This document shows positions 28,777 through 37,203 of a stretch of DNA of 64,000 nucleotides, one piece after another. Where the stretch lies: contig NZ_JARVWP010000008.1 in assembly GCF_029846235.1 (NCBI RefSeq), positions 124,001-188,000 of the forward strand. The letters are read 5' to 3'. Below the pieces are notes generated by a model. That model did not search any database. It saw nothing but the letters and a program-made list of their open reading frames with translations, and had not been told where the DNA came from. The translations under genes were made by a program, and so were the position numbers. Within the stretch, counting starts at the first letter, position 1. Every line of letters begins with the position of its first letter. Source of the stretch: Bradyrhizobium sp. CER78 (GTDB taxonomy: Bacteria; Pseudomonadota; Alphaproteobacteria; Rhizobiales; Xanthobacteraceae).

Positions 28777-29442
28777 TCAGCGATTGCGCAAGCGACGATT
28801 GACGCGGCGCGCCAGATAGTCACCGGCGGTCTGCACGGTCTGCACCAGCGCGATCAGAACGACGACGACGGCCAGCATCATCTCAGGCATGAAACGCTGA
28901 TAGCCGTAGCGGATGCCGAGATCGCCGAGACCTCCCCCGCCGACCGCCCCGACCATCGCGGAGTAACCGAGCAAGCTGACGACCGCGAGCGTCAAGGCGA
29001 GCACCAGGCCCGGCAATGCCTCCGGGATCAGGACCTTGAACACGATCTGCAGCGGGCTCGCGCCGAACGAGGATGCCGTCTCGATCAGGCCGGCATCGAC
29101 CTCGCGGATCGCCGCCTCGACCAGGCGGGCGATGAATGGCGTCGCGGCGATGGTGAGCGGCACGATCGCCGCGCCCGAACCGATCGAGGTGCCGGCGATC
29201 AGGCGCGTAAAGGGGATGATCGCGACCACGAGGATGATGAACGGCGTCGAGCGCGCGGCATTGACGATCACGCCGAGAATGCCGTTGGCCGGCGGCGCAG
29301 CGAACAACTCGCCTTTCCGGCTGGTGGCAAGGAAGATTCCGAGCGGCAGGCCCAATATAGTCGCGACCAGGGCCGCGACAGAGACCATGAACAGGCTCTG
29401 GCCGGTGGCCTGAACGATCAGGTTGATGAGTTCACGCGACAT
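28777..29442 (-). CDS. metI: Methionine ABC transporter permease
   Basis: A protein of 221 residues, the normal MetI length, with five membrane helices. The ATPase-contact (EAA) loop is 'AIREVDAGLIETASSFGASP' followed by 'PEALPG'. The ATG at 29442 overlaps the end of metN by 11 bases and has 'GGAG' at good spacing; an ATG at 29469 is possible but lies deeper in metN. It forms the membrane part of an importer for methionine or related sulfur compounds. Confidence 0.93.
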   Translation of the reverse strand: MSRELINLIVQATGQSLFMVSVAALVATILGLPLGIFLATSRKGELFAAPPANGILGVIVNAARSTPFIILVVAIIPFTRLIAGTSIGSGAAIVPLTIAATPFIARLVEAAIREVDAGLIETASSFGASPLQIVFKVLIPEALPGLVLALTLAVVSLLGYSAMVGAVGGGGLGDLGIRYGYQRFMPEMMLAVVVVLIALVQTVQTAGDYLARRVNRRLRNR

Positions 29443-30556
29443 AGCCGAGACGCTCCACCAGAATGTCATGCTGAGAAAGATAGGCCAGGGCCTGTTTCGC
29501 CGCAGCTTCGCCGCCGGGAATGCCCAGGATCAAGGAGCCGACATGCTGGCCGCCGATCTCGTCGATCCGGGCCGACAGCAGCGCCACGTCATGGGACAGC
29601 TCGCGCGACACCCGCGCCACCACTGTGTCGCCGGCCTCGGTGCCTCGCACCTGGACGCGGAGCACCGCCTTGCCGCCGGCAACCGGCTGTGGCGACAGCC
29701 GGCTCGCCAGCGACACCGGAACGCTGTCGCCGATCGCCTCGGATAGGAACGCCTGCGTGACCGGATGCCGGGGATGCGTGAAGATGTCGGCGACACGGCC
29801 GCGTTCGACGACATGGCCGCCGTCGATCACCGCAACCTCCTTGGCGAGCTGGCGGACCACCGACATCTCATGTGTGATCAATACGATCGTGACACCGAGC
29901 TCGCGATTGATGTTGGCCAAAAGATCCAGGATCGCGCGCGTGGTCTGCGGATCGAGTGCCGAGGTCGCCTCATCGGACAGCAGCACGTTCGGCCGCGTCG
30001 CGAGCGCGCGCGCAATGCCGATGCGCTGCTTCTGGCCGCCGGACAGCTCGGAGGGATAGCGGTCGGACTTGTCGGCGATGCCGACGAGCGCGAGCAATTC
30101 CTCCACGCGAACCGCAATGTCGGCCCTGGACCAGCCAGCGATCTCGAGCGGCAGCGCGATATTGTCCGCCGCCGTCCGCGACGACAGCAGGTTGAAATGC
30201 TGGAAGATCATGCCGATCGAGCGCTGCGCCAGGCGCAGCTCGCGGCCGGCCAGCGCTGAGATCTCGCGGCCGTCGACGACGACGCGGCCGGTCGACGGCT
30301 TCTCGAGCCCGTTGATGAGGCGGACCAGGCTCGACTTGCCGGCACCGGAACGTCCGATCACACCGGTGATCGAGCCGCGCGCGATCGCGAAATCGATCGC
30401 CTGCAAGGCATGCACGCTCGGCTTGTCACGATAGGCCGGATAGACCTTCGAGACGCCCTCGAAGCGGATCATGGCATCGCTTGCATCCGATGCGAGCGAT
30501 ATCGACGGCAGCGGCGCGATAGGCTGCGCCGTCGTCAGGGATTGATGTACGTTCAT
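29432..30556 (-). CDS. metN: Methionine ABC transporter ATP-binding protein
   Basis: A protein of 374 residues. Walker A is 'GRSGAGKSS', the signature is 'LSGGQKQR', Walker B is 'VLLSDEATSAL' and the H-loop is 'LITHEMS'. The C-terminal 90 residues form the NIL regulatory domain that senses methionine ('VLRVQVRGTEAGDT' to 'SLILGIPGG'). The ATG at 30556 starts about 27 residues before the first ABC strand. The frame is open far upstream, but that part overlaps the ferredoxin gene and is a shadow. It is third in the operon, 50 bases after the ferredoxin gene. Confidence 0.93.
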   Translation of the reverse strand: MNVHQSLTTAQPIAPLPSISLASDASDAMIRFEGVSKVYPAYRDKPSVHALQAIDFAIARGSITGVIGRSGAGKSSLVRLINGLEKPSTGRVVVDGREISALAGRELRLAQRSIGMIFQHFNLLSSRTAADNIALPLEIAGWSRADIAVRVEELLALVGIADKSDRYPSELSGGQKQRIGIARALATRPNVLLSDEATSALDPQTTRAILDLLANINRELGVTIVLITHEMSVVRQLAKEVAVIDGGHVVERGRVADIFTHPRHPVTQAFLSEAIGDSVPVSLASRLSPQPVAGGKAVLRVQVRGTEAGDTVVARVSRELSHDVALLSARIDEIGGQHVGSLILGIPGGEAAAKQALAYLSQHDILVERLGYVA

Positions 30557-30606
30557 TCGGTCGGTCCAATTGGGAAATGGCTTCGGTCGCCGGGTACAGC
30601 CCGGAC

Positions 30607-30927
30607 TCAATGACCAAAGAGCAGATAGCTGCGGTCGATGCCGCGGAGATCGCGCGTCTCGTCGGTCCAGCCGACCGCGCGGCGGTAGCTGCCCAATACG
30701 GCGGTCTGCCGTAGCGCGACTATGTCGGTCGGACAAGGGGTATCTGCATGGGGCGAGACGTAAAGCGCATCCTCGGGACAATAGAGCTCGCAAAGAAAGC
30801 AGGTCTGGCAATCGCTCTGGCGGGCGATCACTGGAATTCCATCCGTCTTGTCGAAGACATTGGTCGGGCAGACATTCACGCAGATGTCGCAGGACGTGCA
30901 GCGTTCGGCATCGATCACCTCGATCAT
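30607..30927 (-). CDS. Two-[4Fe-4S] ferredoxin (AprB-like partner)
   Basis: A protein of 106 residues. It has two classical cluster motifs, 'CTSCDICVNVCP' (Cys 10, 13, 16, 20) and 'CQTCFLCELYCP' (Cys 40, 43, 46, 50), followed by a 55-residue tail. The spacing and the tail recall the beta subunit of APS reductase (AprB). The ATG overlaps the stop of the flavoprotein gene in an ATGA junction, so the two products very probably form one complex that passes electrons between the FAD protein and an unknown carrier. It is upstream of metN in the same operon. Confidence 0.9.
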   Translation of the reverse strand: MIEVIDAERCTSCDICVNVCPTNVFDKTDGIPVIARQSDCQTCFLCELYCPEDALYVSPHADTPCPTDIVALRQTAVLGSYRRAVGWTDETRDLRGIDRSYLLFGH

Positions 30928-32549
30928 TCCGCAGCCTCGGCGTAGCTGATGTCGGCATGCGGCCGGACCGCAGTCCAGACCTCGTCCAGGCCACCGCTCG
31001 TCAAATAATGGCGCAGCCGGTCGTCCTGATCGGGATGATCGTCGCGGCGATGCATGCCGCGGCTCTCGTGACGCGCCAGCGCGCTGCGATACATCCAGCG
31101 CGACGTCGCCAGCATGGCCGCGCTCTCGCGGGCGCGCAGCACATCGTCCTTGCTCGCTGCGTCGGCCGCCGATGCATCCGTCCACGCCGCATCGAGCCGC
31201 GCCAGTGCGCCCTCGAGGCGCGACGCGTGCCGGAAGTAATTCAGCTCATACGGATAGACCTCGTCCTGAACCGCCTTCGCCAGCGCGGCCGGCTCAAACG
31301 GGCGGCGCGACCGGCTTCGGAAGGCGACCGTCCCGGCGGAGGCCAGGTGTCGTCGCCGTGCCGGGCCAAGCTGCCGGGCATAGCCCGCCGCGCCCCAACC
31401 GGCCCAGGTCCCCGATGACATCGCCCAGGCGGCGTTGTGGCTGCCACCGCCGGTGAAGCCGCCGCAGATCAATTCGCGCGTAGCCGCATCGCCGGCGGCG
31501 TAGAGCCCCGGCACACTGGTGGCGCAGCTGTCGTCGACAATGCGAAGGCCTCCGGTGCCGCGCACGGTGCCTTCGAGTCGCAAGGTGACGGGGAAGCGCT
31601 CGCTGAAGGGATCAATGCCGGTGCGATCGAACGGCAGGAAGAAATTCGGCTGCGACGCGCGCATGTGCCGCTGAACGTCGACATCGGCTTTGTCGAGACG
31701 GGCATAGACCGGACCTTGCAGCAATGCGCGCGCGATCGCCGATCGCCCGCCCTTGGATGCCGCACCGGGAACCACGCTGCCGTCCTCGTAACTGAAGGTC
31801 GCCCAGCCATAGAACAGCGTCTTGGTCACCGAGCCGAATGCCGGCGAGATCGCATAGGGATTGGAGAACTCCATGCTGCTGAATTCGGCGCCGACCTCCG
31901 CGGCCATCAGATAGCCATCGCCGGTCAGCACGTTCGAGCCCAGCGTCTTGCTCAGGAAAGCGCAGCCGCCAGTCGCGATCACGACAGCGCTGGCTCGCAC
32001 GGTCCAGCCATCGTGCTTCTGGCGGCGCACGCCGCTGGCGCCCGCAACCGCGCCATCGTCGTCCACCAGCAGCTCCAACGCGGGGCTGTGATCCAGAATG
32101 GTGACGCCGGCCTGCTTGGTGCGCTTGCGCATCAGGCGCATATATTCCGGCCCTTGCAGCGAATTGCGCTGCGACTTGCCGCTGTCGTCGACGGGGTATG
32201 GGTAGCCCCAGGCCGCTAACCGATTGCTGTCCTCAAAGGTCTGGTCGAGCACGCGCGCCATCCAGCGGCGATCCTGCAGGTACCCGCCCATCTTTTCGCG
32301 ATTGGCCATCGCGGCCTCGCGCAGTGCCGGGTCGGGATCGACATACCAGACGCCCGTGCCTGCGGCTGCGGTGGCGCCCGACGTGCCGCAAAATCCCTTG
32401 TCGGCGAGTACAACGCGCGCGCCGCGCTCCGCGGCGCTCACCGCCGCCCAGGTGCCCGCCGGTCCGCCGCCGATCACCAGGACGTCAGCGTCGAATTCGA
32501 CCGCGCCATCCGGCGAGGTTCGCAGTTCGGCGCGTCCGTGGATTGTCAT
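30924..32549 (-). CDS. FAD-dependent oxidoreductase of the fumarate reductase / APS reductase alpha family
   Basis: A protein of 541 residues. It has 'VLVIGGGPAGTWAAVSAAER' at the N-terminus, 'FCGTSGATAAAGTGVW', a capping domain in the middle, and the second FAD block 'VPGLYAAGDAATRELICGG'. The C-terminal helical region has 'YELNYFRHASRLEGALARL', as in succinate dehydrogenase/fumarate reductase and AprA flavoproteins. It is not AprA of dissimilatory sulfate metabolism by context (no sat, dsr or aprM). It is first in an operon with a ferredoxin and MetNIQQ, so a redox step on an imported sulfur compound, or on sulfite, is a fair inference. The ATG at 32549 has 'GGAG' 10 bases upstream. Confidence 0.85.
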   Translation of the reverse strand: MTIHGRAELRTSPDGAVEFDADVLVIGGGPAGTWAAVSAAERGARVVLADKGFCGTSGATAAAGTGVWYVDPDPALREAAMANREKMGGYLQDRRWMARVLDQTFEDSNRLAAWGYPYPVDDSGKSQRNSLQGPEYMRLMRKRTKQAGVTILDHSPALELLVDDDGAVAGASGVRRQKHDGWTVRASAVVIATGGCAFLSKTLGSNVLTGDGYLMAAEVGAEFSSMEFSNPYAISPAFGSVTKTLFYGWATFSYEDGSVVPGAASKGGRSAIARALLQGPVYARLDKADVDVQRHMRASQPNFFLPFDRTGIDPFSERFPVTLRLEGTVRGTGGLRIVDDSCATSVPGLYAAGDAATRELICGGFTGGGSHNAAWAMSSGTWAGWGAAGYARQLGPARRRHLASAGTVAFRSRSRRPFEPAALAKAVQDEVYPYELNYFRHASRLEGALARLDAAWTDASAADAASKDDVLRARESAAMLATSRWMYRSALARHESRGMHRRDDHPDQDDRLRHYLTSGGLDEVWTAVRPHADISYAEAAE

Positions 32550-32864
32550 CGTTCTAGTCTCCAGGCGACACCGATCGCTCACAACGCGCCGCAGCAACAT
32601 CGTTACGCGTGCGTGCGCCTCTGGCAATTTCAGATATTTGCATGGACTTGGACGAAGCTTCCCCTGCCGCGGTCAGAAGAAGAATAATCATGCACCGGCG
32701 CGGAGGACGTTTCGTTTAACGCCGGAGAGGCACACGTGTTTTGTCCGACGAACCGCGCAGCGGAGGCGGGTATTTCTTTTTGTCTGCACGTGCCAGCCGT
32801 TCGTTCCCTTCTCGCGCGACAGGCGATATTTCGAAAAGACATCTCATCTCACTGCGTGGCAGCC
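32550..32864. other. Divergent promoter region, AprA-like operon / DszA-type monooxygenase
   Basis: 315 bases between two divergent sulfur genes, with no gene inside. The block 'TATTTCTTTTTGTCTGCA' at 32771-32788 resembles 'TATTTCTGTCTGCA' at 35450-35463 in the next divergent region, which may point to a shared promoter or operator. This is weak evidence. Confidence 0.35.
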
Positions 32865-34202
32865 ATGTCCGACCGTCAGCTTCATCTCAACGTCAATCTG
32901 CTGCATTCCGGCGTCTATGCGTCGGCCTGGCGGCTACCGGAAAGCGATCCGCGCGCCTGCTTCGACGTCGGCCACTACGTGCGGGTCGCGCAGATCGCCG
33001 AGCGCGGCAAGCTCGATGCAATCTTCCTGGCCGATACGCCTGCGATCACCGACCGAATCGACTACCGCTCGTTCATGTCGATGGAGCCGACGATCGTGCT
33101 GGCCAGCATCGCCGCGGCAACGACTCATATCGGCCTGATCGCAACCGCGTCGACGACCTATAACGAGCCCTACAATATCGCCCGCCGCTTCGCGACGCTC
33201 GATCTGGCAAGCGGCGGCCGTGCCGGCTGGAATGCGGTGACCACCGCCGACGCCACCGCCAGCCGTAATTTCGGTCTCGCCAACGTGCTCGAGCACAAGG
33301 CGCGCTACGACCGCGCCCAGGAGTTCGCCGAGGTCGTGCATGCGCTGTGGGACAGCTGGGAGGATGACGCCTTTGTCGGTGATAAGGCGACCGCGCGATT
33401 TGTCGACACATCGAAGGTGCATCCGATCGCGCACCGCGGCACGCACTACAGCGTCGCCGGCCCGCTCAACGTCCCGCGCTCGCCGCAGGGACGCCCGGTG
33501 ACGGTCCAGGCCGGCGGCTCCAGCGATGGCCGCGACCTCGCCGCCGCGCAGGCCGAAGCCGTGTTCACGCTGGCGCAGACCATCGACGAAGGCGCGGCCT
33601 ATGCACGCGATCTGCGCACGCGCGCCGCCGCCTATGGTCGGCCCGCCGATTCCATCGTCATCCTCCCTGGGCTTGCCACGGTCATTGGCAGCACCGAGAC
33701 TGAGGCCAAGCGGCGGCAGGATGAGCTCTGGGAGCTGGTTCCGATCGAATACAGCCTTGCCCGACTTGCCGGCACTTTGCAGGTCGATCCAGCCATCCTC
33801 GAGCTTGACAAGCCCCTGCCCGATCTCCCGCTGCCGGCCAATGCGAACCACACCATGTTCAAAGGCACGGTGGCGCTTGCCCGTCGCGGCAATCTCACCG
33901 TCCGACAATTGCTGCACGCGCTCGGCGGCGGTGTCGGCCATCGCATCATTGTCGGCACGCCGGAACTGATCGCCGACGACATCGAGGCCTGGTTCAACGC
34001 CGGCGCCGCCGACGGTTTCAACCTGATGCCGGACGTGCTGCCGACGGGACTGGAAGTCTTCGTCGACAACGTGGTGCCGATCCTGCAGCGGCGCGGACTC
34101 TTCCGCCGGGACTACGCCGGCACCACCCTGCGCGACCATCTTGGATTGCCGCGCCCGGCCAGCCGGTTTGCGCAGCGAGCGGCAGCGTGGGCGAGCGCCT
34201 GA
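32865..34202 (+). CDS. NtaA/SnaA/DszA-family FMNH2-dependent monooxygenase (2)
   Basis: A protein of 445 residues, close in layout to DszA (DBT-sulfone monooxygenase). Blocks are 'AQIAERGKLDAIFLADTPAI', 'FATLDLASGGRAGWNAVTTA', 'VHALWDSWEDDAF', 'GPLNVPRSPQGRPVTVQAGG' and the C-terminal 'GLFRRDYAGTTLRDHLGLPR', which matches the DszA ending very well. It needs reduced FMN from a separate reductase, possibly the one at 39.5 kb. The ATG at 32865 precedes the family start; the ribosome site is weak. It is a paralogue of the gene at 47.6 kb. Substrate unknown, likely a sulfone or thioether. Confidence 0.9.
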   Translation: MSDRQLHLNVNLLHSGVYASAWRLPESDPRACFDVGHYVRVAQIAERGKLDAIFLADTPAITDRIDYRSFMSMEPTIVLASIAAATTHIGLIATASTTYNEPYNIARRFATLDLASGGRAGWNAVTTADATASRNFGLANVLEHKARYDRAQEFAEVVHALWDSWEDDAFVGDKATARFVDTSKVHPIAHRGTHYSVAGPLNVPRSPQGRPVTVQAGGSSDGRDLAAAQAEAVFTLAQTIDEGAAYARDLRTRAAAYGRPADSIVILPGLATVIGSTETEAKRRQDELWELVPIEYSLARLAGTLQVDPAILELDKPLPDLPLPANANHTMFKGTVALARRGNLTVRQLLHALGGGVGHRIIVGTPELIADDIEAWFNAGAADGFNLMPDVLPTGLEVFVDNVVPILQRRGLFRRDYAGTTLRDHLGLPRPASRFAQRAAAWASA

Positions 34203-34207
34203 CGCCG

Positions 34208-35299
34208 TCAGCGCACGCCGGCCCGCACCGGCGTGTCGTTGGCGGCAACCGGCGCTGATGCGCGCACGCGCGGGATGACCTCCCTCGCAAAGCGCTCCAT
34301 CTCTGCCTCGAAAGGCTGAAACTGCAGCATGAACAACTCGATGCCGGCGGCATGAAAGGCTTGGATGCGGGCCGCCACCTCGTCGTAGCTGCCGACCAGC
34401 CCCGCGGCGGTTCCGCCATTGCTGCCGACCCGCGCCGATTTCTGCATGGTCTGCATCATCACGACCTTCGGATCGGTGTTCTGCTTCTGGATCGCCTTGA
34501 TCGGTGCATCCTTCTTCGACAGCTCGAGCAGTCGGTCATACGCCGCCTGAGCCTCGGCTTGTATCTCGCGCGCGATGACGAAGGCGGACAGACCGAAGCG
34601 CAGTGGCGTGGTGGCCCGTGACCGGGCCGCGACATCGGCGATCAGGCCAGCGACATCGTCCAGCGGCTGGCCGTTGATGAACCAGACGTCGCCGTGGTCC
34701 GCGACCAGCGCACGCGCCGGCTCCGATTCACCACCAACGTAAATCAACGGCCGAGACCGGTAGAGGCTCGCCGGACGCAGCGCATAATCGCGGACGTCGA
34801 AATGTTCGCCTTTATAGGTTAATCGCTCACCCTGCATCAGACGTGACACCACGGTGATCCACTCGCGCCCATAAGCATAGCGGGCATCGTGCTCGGCAAA
34901 ACCGATGCCGGCCTTGTCGAGCTCCGGCTTATTCCAGGCGTTGACCAGGTTGATGGCAAAACGACCGCGGCTGATGTTCTCGATGCCAAGTGCGAGCTTT
35001 GCGAGCACGACCGGATGATAAAGATAGGGCTTGATCGCAGCGATGATCTCGATCCGGCTGGTCAGCGCCGCAAGCGCCGCCGATGCGCTCCACGCTTCGA
35101 GCTGGTCGAGATCCTCCTGGTGCGGATTGATCGTGTGCTGCGCAATCAACGTTGAATCATAGCCGAGCCGCTCGGCGGCCAGCACGAGATCGCGATTGCG
35201 TTCCCAGGACGCATCATAAGGCTCGTCGGGATCCTGATAGGCGGCGCGCGAACCGTGCACCAGCGCCCAGATGCCAAAGCGGAGCGGTCGTGTCGTCAT
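34208..35299 (-). CDS. SsuD-like LLM flavin-dependent monooxygenase
   Basis: A protein of 363 residues of the alkanesulfonate-monooxygenase-like branch. Blocks are 'FGIWALVHGSR', 'AAERLGYDSTLIAQHTINPH', 'GIENISRGRFAINLVNAWNK', 'YGREWITVVSRLMQGE' and 'LIYVGGESEPARALVADHGD'. These enzymes desulfonate alkanesulfonates or alkanesulfinates to an aldehyde and sulfite with FMNH2 and O2. It is divergent from an SsuCBA transporter operon that also carries a flavin reductase, a natural supply of substrate and FMNH2. The ATG at 35299 has an 'AGGAGAG' ribosome site. It differs from true SsuD in several blocks, so the substrate may not be a simple alkanesulfonate. Confidence 0.88.
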   Translation of the reverse strand: MTTRPLRFGIWALVHGSRAAYQDPDEPYDASWERNRDLVLAAERLGYDSTLIAQHTINPHQEDLDQLEAWSASAALAALTSRIEIIAAIKPYLYHPVVLAKLALGIENISRGRFAINLVNAWNKPELDKAGIGFAEHDARYAYGREWITVVSRLMQGERLTYKGEHFDVRDYALRPASLYRSRPLIYVGGESEPARALVADHGDVWFINGQPLDDVAGLIADVAARSRATTPLRFGLSAFVIAREIQAEAQAAYDRLLELSKKDAPIKAIQKQNTDPKVVMMQTMQKSARVGSNGGTAAGLVGSYDEVAARIQAFHAAGIELFMLQFQPFEAEMERFAREVIPRVRASAPVAANDTPVRAGVR

Positions 35300-35591
35300 T
35301 TGTTGTCTCTCCTGCGTCCTGTCGCGTTGTTTTCGCGCCAGCAACCACAAGAGATCAAGCGAGCGTGCATCAAAAGATATTCCTTGCCGTGTCCCACGCT
35401 CGGGTAACCGAGAAACACTCCGGAGCGTACGACAATTGAAAAACCGCTCTATTTCTGTCTGCAGAAAATCGTGGGACAGTTTGCGGCATGTAGACAACAC
35501 GTCACGCAACGCGATGCGACAGCGTCCGTCGCGCGAGCGAAGAACTGCGTGACAACAGAAGAGCACGCAGGATGACGCAGGACAGATTACC
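35300..35591. other. Divergent promoter region, SsuD-like gene / SsuCBA operon
   Basis: About 290 bases with no gene. It contains a perfect 6-bp inverted repeat (listed separately) that could be an operator controlling both directions. Confidence 0.4.
35452..35467. promoter_or_regulatory. Candidate operator: perfect inverted repeat
   Basis: 'TTTCTG' (35452-35457), four bases, then 'CAGAAA' (35462-35467) form a perfect inverted repeat in the middle of a divergent sulfur-gene promoter region. It has the size of a dimeric regulator site. No regulator gene is nearby, and the assignment is only by position and symmetry. Confidence 0.3.
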
Positions 35592-36458
35592 TTGAGCAAT
35601 CTCGAGCAGACGGCGTCACCAGTTGCGTTCGACGCCGCACCGCGCGGCGACACGACCGCCGCACATATTCCAAGGCGCAGGCTCGAGATTGGTCGGCGCG
35701 GCTTGCAGCTTCTGTCGTGGCTGGCGCCGGCCATCCTGCTTGTGGTCTGGGAACTCCTGGCACGGGGCGGATGGCTGTCACCGCAGGTGCTGCCGGCGCC
35801 GAGCAAGGTCATCGGGACGGCATTCAGGCTGACGACCTCGGGAAGCCTGCTGAACGATCTCGGCGTCAGCCTGCTGCGTGCCGTCGCCGGTTTCGCGATC
35901 GGTGGCGGCGTCGGTTTCGTGCTCGGCACCCTGGTCGGCTTCTCGCGGATCGCCGAGGCCGCGATCGACCGCAGCGTCCAGATGATCCGCGCCATTCCGT
36001 TCCTCGCCGCACTGCCGCTGGTGATCGTCTGGCTCGGCGTCGGTGAGGCCGAAAAGATCTTTCTCGTGGCGCTCGGCGTCACCTTTCCGATCTACATCAA
36101 CACCACGCTGGGAATCCGGCAGGTCGATCCGAAGCTGGTCGAGCTCGGCCGGGTCCAGGGCCTCGGCACGCTGGAGTTGATCCGCCGGATCGTCCTGCCG
36201 GGCGCATTGCCCTCGATCCTGACCGGCGTGCGCTATGCGCTCGCTACTGCGTGGCTGGCACTGGTGGTCGCTGAAACCATCGGCGCCCAATCCGGGATCG
36301 GTTTCCTTGCGATGGATGCGCGCGAGTTCCTGCGCACCGATGTAATCGTGCTAACGATCGTGATCTACGCGCTGATCGGTGTTGCGGCGGACGGCATCGC
36401 GCGCAGCCTCGAGCGACGGCTGTTGGCCTGGCATCCGAACTACGGGAGCGCGCGATGA
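35592..36458 (+). CDS. SsuC/TauC-type ABC transporter permease
   Basis: A protein of 288 residues with about six membrane helices. The coupling motif is 'ELGRVQGLGTLELIRRIVLP' followed by 'GALPSILTGVRYALATAWL', typical of sulfonate and taurine permeases. It starts with TTG at 35592; the next in-frame ATG lies well inside the protein, so TTG is the best start. It overlaps the ATPase gene by 4 bases and opens a six-gene operon ending with cysE. Confidence 0.9.
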   Translation: MSNLEQTASPVAFDAAPRGDTTAAHIPRRRLEIGRRGLQLLSWLAPAILLVVWELLARGGWLSPQVLPAPSKVIGTAFRLTTSGSLLNDLGVSLLRAVAGFAIGGGVGFVLGTLVGFSRIAEAAIDRSVQMIRAIPFLAALPLVIVWLGVGEAEKIFLVALGVTFPIYINTTLGIRQVDPKLVELGRVQGLGTLELIRRIVLPGALPSILTGVRYALATAWLALVVAETIGAQSGIGFLAMDAREFLRTDVIVLTIVIYALIGVAADGIARSLERRLLAWHPNYGSAR

Positions 36459-37183
36459 CCCTGCACGTCGTCCCCGCCCTTACCGCGGTCTCGCCCGCAG
36501 TGATGGTGACCAACCTCCGGCGCGCCTATGGCAATCGCGTCGTGATCGAAAACCTCAATCTGCGCATCGAGCGCGGCGAGTTCGTCGCCCTGCTCGGCGA
36601 GAGCGGTTGCGGCAAGACCACGCTGCTGCGCGCGCTCGCCGGGCTCGACCCGGTCGACGGCGGACGCATCGCAGCGCCCCGGCGGCCCGCGGTCGTGTTC
36701 CAGGAACATCGCCTGCTGCCATGGGACAGCCTGTGGCGCAACGTCTCGCTTGGCTTGCAGGTCGGCAATCCGCGTGATCGCGCCGCAACGGCACTCGCTG
36801 AAGTCGGCCTCGGCGACCGGCTCGACGACTGGCCACGGAACCTGTCCGGAGGGCAGGCACAGCGCGTGGCCCTGGCGCGCGCGCTGGTGCAGGAGCCTGA
36901 ACTCCTGCTGCTCGACGAACCCTTCGCCGCGCTCGACGCGCTGACACGCATCCGCATGCACGACCTCGTCCGCGAGCTCGTCGCCACCCATCGGCCCGGC
37001 GTGTTCCTGGTCACCCATGATGTCGACGAGGCGATCGCGCTGGCCGACCGCATCCTGGTGATGCGCGACGGCCGGATCGCCTTCGAGCATCGCACGCGTG
37101 GTCGCGGCGGAGCATCGATCGCCCGTACCGAGCTGCTCGCCGAGCTCGGCGTCGGCGCCACGCATCCCGCTCCTGCTGCCTGA
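36455..37183 (+). CDS. SsuB/TauB-type ABC transporter ATP-binding protein
   Basis: A protein of 242 residues. Walker A is 'GESGCGKTT', the signature is 'LSGGQAQR', Walker B is 'LLLLDEPFAALD' and the H-loop is 'LVTHDVDEAI'. The Q-loop is 'VVFQEHRLLPWDS', as in SsuB. It energises import of a sulfonate-like sulfur source together with the permease before it and the binding protein after it. ATGA overlap with the permease. Confidence 0.92.
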   Translation: MTLHVVPALTAVSPAVMVTNLRRAYGNRVVIENLNLRIERGEFVALLGESGCGKTTLLRALAGLDPVDGGRIAAPRRPAVVFQEHRLLPWDSLWRNVSLGLQVGNPRDRAATALAEVGLGDRLDDWPRNLSGGQAQRVALARALVQEPELLLLDEPFAALDALTRIRMHDLVRELVATHRPGVFLVTHDVDEAIALADRILVMRDGRIAFEHRTRGRGGASIARTELLAELGVGATHPAPAA

Positions 37184-37203
37184 TAATTTCAAGGACAAGC
37201 TTC

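Noticed and set aside
30924-32549. True dissimilatory AprA / sulfate reduction
   Set aside because: There are no sat, dsr, qmo or aprM genes in the window, and the operon partners are MetNIQ. Only family-level similarity is claimed.
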